Source of the DNA: Propionivibrio hellwigii
GTDB lineage: Bacteria; Pseudomonadota; Gammaproteobacteria; Burkholderiales; Rhodocyclaceae
Assembly (NCBI RefSeq): GCF_041770905.1
Contig: NZ_JBEUWX010000001.1
Coordinates: 310,001-374,000 of the forward strand
Length of the DNA stretch: 64,000 nt
Reading direction: 5' to 3'
Shown: one piece after another, positions 8,372 through 17,200 of the stretch
Layout of the letters: each line of letters begins with the position of its first letter
How positions within the stretch are numbered: the first letter of the stretch is position 1
Translations under genes and position numbers: made by a program
Notes under the pieces: model-generated
What the model was told of the DNA's origin: nothing
Seen by the model: the letters and a program-made list of their open reading frames with translations, nothing else
Database searches by the model: none

Positions 8372-8918
8372 CTATGGCTGGCGCGCCTTAAGTTTTTGCG
8401 CCAGAAAATCACGCAGTACGTCAAGCTGCCTGATCCGCGCCTTCGCCTCAAAGGCCACGGCGTCATTGTCCTGTCCACACTGGAAATAGGCCTGATCGGT
8501 CGTGCGGCTGATGGTCATGGCGTGGGGCAGAAGCTGCGCATACATTGCCAGTATCTGAATGAAGTTCAGACGCTGCGGTATGCGTTTCCTTGCGCGTTAT
8601 TTCAAAAGCCGTGCGCCCGTTTTCCTCCCAGCTGAATCGGCTGATTGTTGTCGATTGGATTTCCTTGGTCGCCTGGGCGCCGTGATCGACGATGCGCCGG
8701 CCGGGCATAGGCGGCGCAAGCATATCCGCATCTGCCTTCACTCTCTCCACTCCCCACTCCATCTCAGCATTTGATTGCCGGCGCTGGTCGCCGGGCAAGG
8801 CTTCATTGGCGTGCATGTTACCGTGTGGCGCGGCCAGGGCTTTGCGCCCCGCCCATCCGGGCAGCAGAAATGCAATCCAGTAGAGTCCGTGCGCGATGAC
8901 CGCTCTTCTCGCAGGCAT
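8372..8918 (-). pseudogene. Possible secreted hypothetical protein, frameshifted near 8590-8602
   Basis: A reverse-strand frame from an ATG at 8918 begins with a signal-peptide-like segment (GLYWIAFLLPGWAG) and runs to about ITRK near 8600. There the protein-like character passes to another frame reading RIPQRLNFIQILAMYAQLLPH, which continues to a TAG at 8372-8374. Joining the frames gives about 180 residues. The second half alone has an ATG at 8545 and would be 57 residues. I do not recognise the product. It lies 26 bp upstream of mtnA on the same strand. It could be a decayed gene, a sequencing frameshift, or no gene at all. Confidence 0.3.
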
Positions 8919-8950
8919 ATTTTCGTCTCAAGGGCAGGCAATGGCAGAAA

Positions 8951-9040
8951 ATTCCGGTCAATCAGGCCCAGTCAGAACCAGTCACGGCGAATCACGACCA
9001 ATCAGGGCCAATTACGACCAATTCCAGCCAATGCCGCTGA
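8951..9040. repeat. Degenerate 10-bp tandem repeat upstream of mscL
   Basis: Nine successive 10-bp units share the pattern ATC-N4-CCA with small changes, for example ATCAGGGCCA, ATTACGACCA and ATTCCAGCCA. The period of 10 is close to one DNA helical turn and is not a multiple of three, so it is unlikely to reflect protein repeats. It ends 190 bp before mscL. Confidence 0.7.
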
Positions 9041-9230
9041 TTCCGGCGGCGCGGCGCACCACCCGGCGCGCCCGCCTGGAATGGTTCGTGAAATGTTCGT
9101 GAAATTCTATCCAATTGCACTGCCGACAAGAAGATCAATGCCGGCCTAAAGTCGGCAACGTTTCGTCAAACATCGGATGTAAATTGCCATGTAAAATGAA
9201 ATTACCCTAATTTTTCAGAAAGCTAACGAC

Positions 9231-9650
9231 ATGTTTCAAGAATTCAAAGAATTTGCCATGCGGGGCAATGCCATGGATCTGGCCGTGGGCGTCATCATCG
9301 GCGGCGCGTTCGGCAAGATCGTCGATTCTGTGGTGAACGATCTGGTCATGCCGATCGTTTCGATGCTCATGGGCGGGAAATTCGACTTCTCCAACCTGTT
9401 CGTCGTGCTCGGTGATGTGCCCGCCGGCACGGCGATGACGCTCGATGCGCTCAAAAAGGCCGGCGTGCCGGTCTTCGCTTACGGCAACTTCATTACGATT
9501 CTGGTCAACTTCATCATTCTGGCTTTCATCATCTTCATGATGGTCAAGCAGATGAACAGACTGCGCAAGCCGGAAGCGCCTGCACCCGAACCGGAAACGC
9601 CGGAAGACATCGTGCTGCTGCGCGAAATCCGCGACAGCCTGAAAAAATAA
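9231..9650 (+). CDS. mscL: Large-conductance mechanosensitive channel MscL
   Basis: 139 residues, the standard MscL length. The N-terminus EFKEFAMRGNAMDLAVGVIIGG contains the amphipathic S1 helix and the first transmembrane helix. The second is at about 83-105 (NFITILVNFIILAFIIFMMV), followed by a charged C-terminal helix ending LREIRDSLKK. MscL opens a wide pore in the inner membrane under hypo-osmotic stress. It stands alone, with a terminator 50 bp downstream and glnE converging from the other side. Confidence 0.96.
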   Translation: MFQEFKEFAMRGNAMDLAVGVIIGGAFGKIVDSVVNDLVMPIVSMLMGGKFDFSNLFVVLGDVPAGTAMTLDALKKAGVPVFAYGNFITILVNFIILAFIIFMMVKQMNRLRKPEAPAPEPETPEDIVLLREIRDSLKK

Positions 9651-9701
9651 ATGACGGCCGACCGCGGCTGCTGGGTCGTCGGGCCGGTTAAATCTTAAAC
9701 A

Positions 9702-9729
9702 GGCGTGCTTTCGGGCGCGCCGTTTTTTT
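9702..9729 (+). terminator. Rho-independent terminator after mscL
   Basis: Seven-base stem GGCGTGC/GCGCGCC with one wobble pair and a TTTCGG loop, directly followed by GTTTTTTT. It lies between mscL and the converging glnE. Confidence 0.75.
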
Positions 9730-9752
9730 ACGCATTGATTTTGCGGCCCGGC

Positions 9753-12551
9753 TCAGGCGTCGAAAACAGCAGACCACAATGCCCGTATCGCCTCGATTTG
9801 ATGGATGTGCGCCTCGCGCTCAACCCGATTGCTGGTGATGCCGTCGAGCCGAAGATGGTGCTGGATGCGGCGGTACTCGCGATAAGCGGCGCGCGCCGGG
9901 GCGCTTAAGTTTTCCGGAATCAGGCCGAGTTCGACGGCGATGCCGAGCAGCGCGATGTTGCCGAGGTTGCCGCAGAGTTGCTCGTACCGATGCGCGTGGC
10001 CGAGCACGAGATACTGGACGGTGAATTCAACATCGACGAGGCCGCCGGCGTCGCGCTTGAAATCAAAAAAGGCCTCGCTGTGCGAGGCGCACGCGTCATG
10101 GATGCGCCGGCGCATGGCGAGCACGTCATCTTTCAGCTTCGCCAGATCGCGCGGCCGGCGCAGGACGTCGGTGCGCAGGGCTTCAAAACGCGCGCCCAGC
10201 GCCGCGTCGCCGGCACAAAACCGCGCACGGGTCAGTGCCTGGTGCTCAAACGTCCAGGCTTTTTCAAGCTGGTAATCGCGGAAGGCCTCGATCGGATTGA
10301 CGAGCATGCCGGCATCGCCGTTCGGGCGCAGGCGGTAATCGACATCAAATAACTGTCCGGCCGGCGTTTGCGCCGACAGCCAGTTGCTAAGGCGCTGGCC
10401 GAGGCGGGCGTACAGTTCGCCGGCGCCCGGTTCCGGGTCATCGTGCAGCAGCACCAGATCGAGGTCGGAACCGTAGCCCAGCTCCTTGCCGCCGAGCTTG
10501 CCGTAGGCGATGACGGCCAGGCGCGGCGCCGCCAGTTGCTGCGGGTGGCGGCTGCGCAATTTTTTCCAGCATAAGTCCAGCGCCGTTTGTACGATGATGT
10601 CGGCCAGTTCGGTCAGATGGTCGGCCAGCTGTTCGACGGTGTGCAGGCCGGCAATATCCTGCGCCAGCAGGCGGAAAACCTGGGCGTGGTGTTCTTCGCG
10701 CAGAATGTCCATCTCGCGTTCGGCGTCCCCGTCAGCCTCGGCCAGCCGCTGCGCCATCCGCTGGCGGAAGGCCGGCCAGTCGATGGCGGTTTCGTAGAGG
10801 TGCGGATCGAGGATCTCATCGAGCAGAATCGGATGGCGCGTCAGATAAGTCGCCGCCCAGGCCGAACTGCCGATAATTTCCGCCAGCTTGCGCAGGGCTT
10901 GCGGGTACTCCTGCAAGAGGGCGAGATAGGCGCCGCGCCGGCTGATCGTTTCAAAAAAGTCGAGTCCGCGCTGCCAGGTGGCGTCCGGCGTGCGGGTCGC
11001 TGCCGAGACTTCGATCAGGCGCGGGCCGAGCGCATCCAGCCGTTCCCGGCCGGAGGTCGGCAACTGCTGGTATTTGGCGCTTTTGCGGAAGGCGTGCAGG
11101 CGTTCGAGCATTTCTTTGGGGTGCCGGAAGCCCAGCGTCGAGGCCGATTCCAGCGCATCGTCACCGTCGATCTGCTCCCGCCAGAGGCCGTCCAGCGGGT
11201 GGGCGTCTTCCACGGAATCGGAAAAGATGCCGCTGAAATGACGGGCGACCCGCGCCCGGTGCGTTTCCAGCTCAGCGGCAAATGCCGGCCAGCCGGAAAA
11301 GCCCATCGAACGGGCGATCTGCGCGCGCTCCGCATCGCCGGTCGGCAGCCGGTGGGTCTGCTCATCGTTGACGTACTGCAGGCGGTGTTCGAGGCGGCGC
11401 AAAAACGCATAGGCGGCGAGCAGTTCGTTGCCGCCCTCCGGACTCAGCAGGCAGCGTTCGATGAGCCGCGCCAGCACGGTGAGCGTCGGGCAGACTTGCA
11501 GGGCGCCGTCGCGTCCGCCGCGGATGAGCTGGAACACTTGGGCGATGAATTCGATTTCACGGATGCCGCCCGGTCCGAGCTTGATGTGGTCGGCCCGATC
11601 CTTGCGCACCACCTCGCGGCGAATCTGCGCGTGCAGGTCGCGCATGGCGTTGATCGCGCCGAAATCCAGATACTTGCGGTAAATGAACGGGCGGACGATT
11701 TTCTCCAGCATCTCCGTCCAGTGCGGCTGGTGGTTTTCGCCCGTATTCAGGATGCGCGCCCGGATCCAGGCATAACGCTCCCATTCGCGCCCCTGGGTGA
11801 TCAGATAGTTTTCGAGCGAAACGAATGAGCAGACCAGCGGGCCGGCATCGCCGTTCGGGCGCAGACGCATATCGACGCGGAAAACGCGGCCATCGCCGGT
11901 GATTTCGTCGAGCATCGCAATCAGACGCTTGCCGAGGCGGACAAAAAATTCGTAGGCCTCGATCTTCCGGCCAGCGCGGCGTGCCTGCCCTTCGCCCGCC
12001 GGTACGCCGGCCGTTTCGCCGTCTTCCGGGTAAATGAAGATGAAATCGACGTCGGACGATACGTTGAGTTCGCGGCCGCCGAGTTTGCCCATGCCGACGA
12101 CGATCAGGCGCTGCGGCTGGCCTTGCCGGTCAAGCGGCTCGCCGTACTGGCTAGCGAGCTGACGATGCAGAAAAGCGAGCGCCGTATTCGTCGTCAGCTC
12201 GGCCAGCTGCGTCATGCTCTCCATGACTTCGGCCAGCGGTGCCAGGCCGCCAAGATCGCGCACGATCAGCGCCGCCATAACGCGCTGGCGCAGCCCGCGC
12301 AGGGCGGCACGCAGCGCCTCTTCGCCCTGTTCGGCAGGCGTGAAATGGGCGTCGAGATAAGCGCGCATCACCGGCATATCCACCGGTTGCCGCCAATGTT
12401 CAGCCAGCCAGGCCGCCACGTCGGGGCGGGTATCGAGCAATTGGCGCAGGTAAAAGCTGTGCGCCAATGCCGGCTGCCATTCTGCCGGCATGGTTGGCAT
12501 GGTTGGCGTGAGGGCGGTATCGGTATCGGGCAAGGTCGGGGGCGTGGTCAT
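9753..12551 (-). CDS. glnE: Bifunctional glutamine-synthetase adenylyltransferase/adenylyl-removing enzyme
   Basis: 932 residues, typical of full-length GlnE. Two nucleotidyltransferase domains are visible: VGMGKLGGRELNVSSDVDF near residue 170 (adenylyl-removing half) and IAYGKLGGKELGYGSDLDL near 690 (adenylylating half). Each has the G-S-D-x-D metal-binding pattern. The central part links them, and the C-terminal domain ends in an HLRLDG segment. GlnE tunes glutamine synthetase activity in response to nitrogen through PII. The first codons are ACC/CTG-rich (TTPPTLPDTDTAL), and the ATG at 12551 is the only good start. The flanking upstream region is repeat DNA, so a promoter is not obvious. 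Confidence 0.95.
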   Translation of the reverse strand: MTTPPTLPDTDTALTPTMPTMPAEWQPALAHSFYLRQLLDTRPDVAAWLAEHWRQPVDMPVMRAYLDAHFTPAEQGEEALRAALRGLRQRVMAALIVRDLGGLAPLAEVMESMTQLAELTTNTALAFLHRQLASQYGEPLDRQGQPQRLIVVGMGKLGGRELNVSSDVDFIFIYPEDGETAGVPAGEGQARRAGRKIEAYEFFVRLGKRLIAMLDEITGDGRVFRVDMRLRPNGDAGPLVCSFVSLENYLITQGREWERYAWIRARILNTGENHQPHWTEMLEKIVRPFIYRKYLDFGAINAMRDLHAQIRREVVRKDRADHIKLGPGGIREIEFIAQVFQLIRGGRDGALQVCPTLTVLARLIERCLLSPEGGNELLAAYAFLRRLEHRLQYVNDEQTHRLPTGDAERAQIARSMGFSGWPAFAAELETHRARVARHFSGIFSDSVEDAHPLDGLWREQIDGDDALESASTLGFRHPKEMLERLHAFRKSAKYQQLPTSGRERLDALGPRLIEVSAATRTPDATWQRGLDFFETISRRGAYLALLQEYPQALRKLAEIIGSSAWAATYLTRHPILLDEILDPHLYETAIDWPAFRQRMAQRLAEADGDAEREMDILREEHHAQVFRLLAQDIAGLHTVEQLADHLTELADIIVQTALDLCWKKLRSRHPQQLAAPRLAVIAYGKLGGKELGYGSDLDLVLLHDDPEPGAGELYARLGQRLSNWLSAQTPAGQLFDVDYRLRPNGDAGMLVNPIEAFRDYQLEKAWTFEHQALTRARFCAGDAALGARFEALRTDVLRRPRDLAKLKDDVLAMRRRIHDACASHSEAFFDFKRDAGGLVDVEFTVQYLVLGHAHRYEQLCGNLGNIALLGIAVELGLIPENLSAPARAAYREYRRIQHHLRLDGITSNRVEREAHIHQIEAIRALWSAVFDA

Positions 12552-12589
12552 GGCGGAATGCGCAGCATTGTAGCGCCGCCGGGAGATCC

Positions 12590-12658
12590 TTATAAATAGG
12601 GCATCTCAGGATGGTATGCCATGAGGTCCTTTATCCACGGCCATCTCCGAGGGGGTTG
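12590..12658. repeat. Repeat-A units upstream of glnE
   Basis: Short diverged units with CCTTATAAATAGGGC and related cores, at the left edge of a 1.6-kb gene-free block that reaches yhdP. Confidence 0.6.
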
Positions 12659-12771
12659 ATAGCGGCTTCCTTTGCCAGAATACGGCGTTGCGGTGTTGAC
12701 CGGGCCTTGCCGTACTGAATGGTCTGCCTGCGGCTTTACCGCCTTGTCTTTTGGCAAAGTTGAGCCGCTAT
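12659..12771 (+). mobile_element. Diverged Correia-like MITE (family C), 113 bp
   Basis: Begins ATAGCGGCTTCCTTTGCC and ends GGCAAAGTTGAGCCGCTAT, the same inverted ends as the 104-bp copies. The interior is altered: the GTACTACTCGTACTGT part is replaced by GTACTGAATGGTCTGCC. Same strand sense as the copy at 54320. Confidence 0.7.
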
Positions 12772-12812
12772 TTAAGCTTGCGAAGTCCCCTCTAAAATCC
12801 GTAAAAACCGTG

Positions 12813-12967
12813 CAGAAAACATAAAATGCTCGGAAGCCCTTTAAACACAAGGGCTTCAGCGCATCAAAAAACATAATGACTGCTTCGCTCGCTTTTTTAA
12901 AGGGGAGCTGCCCAAAGGGCTGAGGGGTTAACAGCCTATTTTTCACATGGCAAAGTCGAGCCGCTAT
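12813..12967 (+). repeat. Long repeat D, copy 1
   Basis: About 155 bp almost identical to 35940-36096. It starts with a palindrome framed by CAGAAAACATAAA and CATCAAAAAACATAA around an A-type core. It continues through GACTGCTTCGCTCGCTTTTT and ends in a truncated family-C terminus, GGCAAAGTCGAGCCGCTAT. Confidence 0.8.
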
Positions 12968-13171
12968 ATTTGGGGCGTCTCAAATATGGGTGCCCTGAAC
13001 CCCGCGTATTTAGGGCGTTTTAGAGGAGGTTCCCGTAAACCCCTTGTATTTAGGGCATCTCCGGGCACCCCGCCCGCAAACGCCCTATTTATAAGGGCTC
13101 CAGAGGCAACTGCCCAGAAACGCCCTATCCACGCGGGGTTGCGGGCAGCCCTTTTAAAAACCAGACAATCT
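12968..13171. repeat. Repeat-A array
   Basis: Successive cores CCCTTGTATTTAGGG, CCCTATTTATAAGGG and CCCTATCCACGCGGG are spaced 40-42 bp apart with GC-rich spacers containing TCCGGGCA or GCCCG. Weak open frames across it are by-products of the repeats. Confidence 0.8.
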
Positions 13172-13275
13172 ATAGCGACTCGACTTTGCCAAAAGACAAG
13201 GCGGCGAGACGCAGACAGTACGAGTAGTACGGCAAGGCGAAGCCAACGCCGTATTTTGGCAAAGGAAGCCGCTAT
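13172..13275 (-). mobile_element. Correia-like MITE (family C), 104 bp
   Basis: Inverted ends ATAGCGACTCGACTTTGCC and GGCAAAGGAAGCCGCTAT enclose a core reading GACAAGGCGGCGAGACGCAG, ACAGTACGAGTAGTACGGC, AAGGCGAAGCCAACGCCGTA. That core order and wording is very close to the short form of the neisserial Correia element. No coding capacity. It is followed at once by an E element. Confidence 0.85.
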
Positions 13276-13280
13276 TTCAG

Positions 13281-13526
13281 GGACGCGGGGCAGCTTGGCG
13301 GAATCAAGGGCTTGATTGTCCGAGCGTAAGCGAGTTAATCAAGCCCGCCGCCAAGCGGCCCAGCGACAAGGAAAGTCTGCGCCTGGGGTCGCGTTTCTTT
13401 GCTGACTTTCTTTGGCGAGATAAAGAAAGAAGGTGGGAAAGTCAGCGGGGTGCGCTGCCGCTCAGCGCAACGGCATCAAGAAACGGTTCGTGAGGAAAGG
13501 TCAGCGCGCAAGCCTTGGCAATTCCT
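13281..13526 (+). repeat. Repeat E, copy 1
   Basis: About 246 bp. A long imperfect hairpin (CTTGGCGGAATCAAGGGC against AATCAAGCCCGCCGCCAAG) is followed by CTGCGCCTGGGGTCGC, then TTTCTTTGGCGAGATAAAG, and GCGCTGCCGCTCAGCGC. Recurs at 36365, 36835 and, reversed, 53578, 54044 and 56994. No conserved frame. Confidence 0.8.
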
Positions 13527-13680
13527 CTATTTAAAGTATCTCCGGCCACCTGCCCGCTAGCCCTTGTATTTAGGGCATCTCCGGGGCACCTGCCCTGAAG
13601 CCCTTTATTTATAAGGGTTCCAGAGGTGCCTGCCTGCAAACGCCCACTCCACGCGGGGTTCGGAGCACCCGAATAGCCCC
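13527..13680. repeat. Repeat-A array
   Basis: A-type cores such as CCCTTGTATTTAGGG and CCCTTTATTTATAAGGG. The next bases, 13681-13870, hold no gene; they contain two small hairpins, TGCCCCTTCGGGGCA and CTCCCCCACAGGGGGAG, at about 13782-13815. Confidence 0.75.
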
Positions 13681-13870
13681 TTGCCTTTTAGGAGAGAGTA
13701 AAAAAGTAAAAAGAGCACAGGGACAAAATCAAATCCCTTCTGAAATAACAGAAACCGAAGCTTCCGGCGTGTTGCCCTCTCTGCCCCTTCGGGGCATCTC
13801 CCCCACAGGGGGAGAATTAAAATCCCATCGACCGCCAAAGCGACGGCTCCGTGACGCCTTCCCCAAAAAA

Positions 13871-14080
13871 AGGTGGCCTGAAGCCCGCGTATTTAGGGCA
13901 TTTCAGCGGGGATGCCCGGAAGCCCTTGTATTTAGGGCATCTCCGGGCACCCTATCCGAAAACGCCCTATTTATAAGGGTTCCAGAGGTGCCTGCCCGAA
14001 AATAACCTATCCATAAGGGGTTCAGAGGGGCTGGGAAAATGCCCTGTCCATGCGGGTTTGCCGGACGCTTCTTTGCAGGC
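13871..14080. repeat. Repeat-A array before yhdP
   Basis: Five or so A units ending with CCCTGTCCATGCGGG. After it, 14081-14221 is the yhdP leader with a possible -10 TACAAT at 14132-14137 but no clear -35. Confidence 0.75.
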
Positions 14081-14221
14081 GTTTTCTGCCCGTCCAGACT
14101 CCGTCCAGACGGCCAGAGCGGATGTCTGGAGTACAATGGCGCTCCCTCGATTCATCCTTTCCGGCATTCTAGTGACGCAGCGTAAGAATTGGCAAAACTC
14201 CCCGCCCGCGAGAGGCCTCTG

Positions 14222-17200
14222 ATGCCGCGCGGGTTCGTCCATTCCCTTCAGCAGCGGCTGGCCGGCGCTTTTCCCTGGATGGCGCGTCTGCGGGCATCGA
14301 CGGCGGTCAGGCGGTTTGGGTGCGCGCTGTGGTGGACGTTCTGGATTGTCTATTTCAGCTTTGTCGCGCTCGTGCTGGCGCTGCGCTACAGCATTCTGCC
14401 CAATATCGAGGCGTATCGCCCGTCCATCGAGCGGCTCGCCGGCCGGGCGCTCGGCCAGACGGTCAGCATCGGGCGCATTGAGGCAAGCTGGGATGGCATC
14501 AATCCCGATTTCGACCTGTTCGACGTGCGTGTGCTCGACGCCGAAGGCCGGCCGGCGCTGGCTTTTTCGCGCGTCGAGGCGGTCGTGTCCTGGCTGTCTG
14601 TGCCCAGCGGCACGCTCAAGCTGCGCCTGCTGCGTATCGATCAGCCGACGCTGAATCTGCGCCGTGACGCCGACGGCCGCTTTTTTATTGCCGGGATCGC
14701 GCTGGCCGATGATGAGGCGAGCGGTTCGGCATTTTCTGACTGGGTGTTCGCCCAGCGCCGCATCCGTATCCATGACGCCACGCTGATCTGGGAAGATGCC
14801 CTGCGGCAGGCGCCGGCGCTGCGCCTGGAAGCGCTGAATTTCGGCCTCGACAATTTCGGCAGGCGGCGACGTTTTGGCCTGACGGCGCAGCCGCCTGCGG
14901 CGCTGGCTTCGCACATCGATATTCGCGGCGATTTTTCCGGCAGCGATATCGATCGCCTTGATGACTGGAAAGGTCATATTTTTACCGAAATCGATTATGT
15001 CGATCTGGCGGCCTGGCGGCAGTGGATCGACTATCCGCTGACGCTTTTGCGCGGTCAGGGCGCCTTGCGTCTTTGGGCGGGAATCAAACGCGGCGCGCTG
15101 CGTGAGATGACCGCCGATCTGCTGCTGCGCGATGTCGCCATGCAGCTGCATACGGAGTTGCCGATGCTCGCGCTGACCGAGGCCTCCGGCCGGGTGAGCG
15201 TGCAGCGGACGGATCGCGGCATCGTTGCGAGCGGCAGCAAGCTGGCGTTGATGACTGCATCCCAGCCAACGCTGGCCGCCGAAGCGGCGGCGTCTGAAGC
15301 CGCAGACTCCGGCACGGATGCTGCCGCCGGCGTCCGCATCGCCCCGATGGATTTCCGGCTTGCCTGGAATACGGATGCGCAGGGGAACAATGCCTCGGGC
15401 AGCCTGACGGCCAACCAGATCGACCTGGGCGCTTTGAGTCAACTGACGGCGTATTTGCCGCTGGCTGCGGATGTCCGCCAATTCCTTGCCACATACCATC
15501 CGCGCGGGCAGCTCTCCGGCCTCGATGCCCGCTGGCAGGGCGACGCCGTTGCCGGCAATCTGAAAACGTATGCGCTGGAGAGCCGCTTCCAGCGCCTGGC
15601 GCTCAACGCCCAAGGCGATTTGCCGGGGTTTGCCGGCCTGTCGGGGGAGGCGTCGGTCAATGAAAAGGGCGGCCACCTCACGCTGGACAGCACACGCGCC
15701 AGCATCGATCTGCTGGGGGTCTTTCCGGTTGCGCGGACGGAGCTGGAGCGCCTGGATGCGCAGGCCCGCTGGACCCTTGGCGAGGCGGGGCTGGATGTCG
15801 ATTTGACGCGGCTTGCCTTCGCCAATGCGGAAGCGGCCGGTTCGGCTGCCGGCGTGTACCGCAAACAGGGAGAGGGGCCGGGGTACATCGACCTCAAGGC
15901 TACGCTGACGCACGCCGATGCGCGCGCCGTCTGGCGCTACATCCCGCATACCGTTGGCGATGCGACGCGGAACTGGCTGCGTGATTCGCTGATTTCCGGC
16001 AAAGCCGGCGAGGCTAAGCTGACGCTCAAGGGCAATCTGGCGGATTTTCCTTTTCTCGATCCGGCCAAGGGGCAGTTTCTCGTGACGGTCAAGGCCGAGG
16101 ATGTCGTGCTCGATTACGCCAACGGCTGGCCGCGCATCGAACATATTTACGGCAATCTGCGTTTTGCCGGCGCCGGCATGGTCGTCGATGCGCAGCGCGG
16201 GACGATTCTCGGCGCCAAGCTCGGCGCCACGCGCGCGGAAATTCCCGATCTCGATCTGGATACGCCGGTCATCGAGATCACGGGGCAGGCCGAAGGGCCG
16301 ACCGCCGAGTTCCTTAAATTCATCGATCAGAGTCCGGTGGCCGAACGGATCGACCGTTTTACCGAAGGCATGCGCGCGAGCGGCAACGGGCATCTGGACA
16401 TTGCGCTGAAGATTCCGCTCGATGAGCAGCAGCTTAATGAAGCAAAGATCAAGGGCGAATATCGCTTCCAGAACAATACTGTGTCCGTCGATACGGCGCT
16501 GCCGCCTTTGCGGCAGGTCAACGGCAGCATCCGGTTTTCAGGCAGCGAACTGAATCTGCCGGAAATCCGCGCCAGCCTGTTCGGCGGGCCATTGAGCATC
16601 AAGGGCGGCCTGCAAAAGGATGGGCGCGTGCTGATCACGCTCAACGGCACGGCCAACGTCGATCAGCTGCGCCAGCCAAACGGCGCCGGCGCGCCGGTCA
16701 AGCGGCCGGGCAGACAAAATAAAGCGCAGGGCGAAGCCGCCGAGGCCCAGGACGGACAGGGCGCGGAGAGCTTTCCGCTGCTGGCGCATCTGTCCGGTTC
16801 GGCTGCCTATCGTGGCGAGGTGCGCATCAATAAACGCGACGCCGATCTGGTCATCAACTCCTCTCTGACCGGGTTGCGCTCGACCCTGCCCGAGCCATTT
16901 GGCAAAGCGGCGAACGAATCGCTGCCGCTGCGTTTTGAAAAGCGCATCCTGACGGCCGATGCGGCAGGTACGATGCGCGATCAGTTGCTGGCTTCGCTCG
17001 GGCAGAAACTGTCTTTCCAGGCCATTCGCCGCCGGCAGGGCGGCAGCTTCGTCGTTGAACGGGCGGCGCTCGGCATCGGTCGTGCGCAGGCCTTGCCGGA
17101 TAAGGGATTCATCGTCGGCGTATCGGCCTCGCGCATCGACCTCGACCTCTGGCGCACGCTGTTTCAGACAGACTCCGGGGGCAATGCCCAAAGCGGGCAG

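Noticed and set aside
12968..13171. Regularly spaced repeats resembling a CRISPR array
   Set aside because: Neither the repeat nor the spacer is constant, both are semi-palindromic and related to each other, and there are no cas genes nearby.
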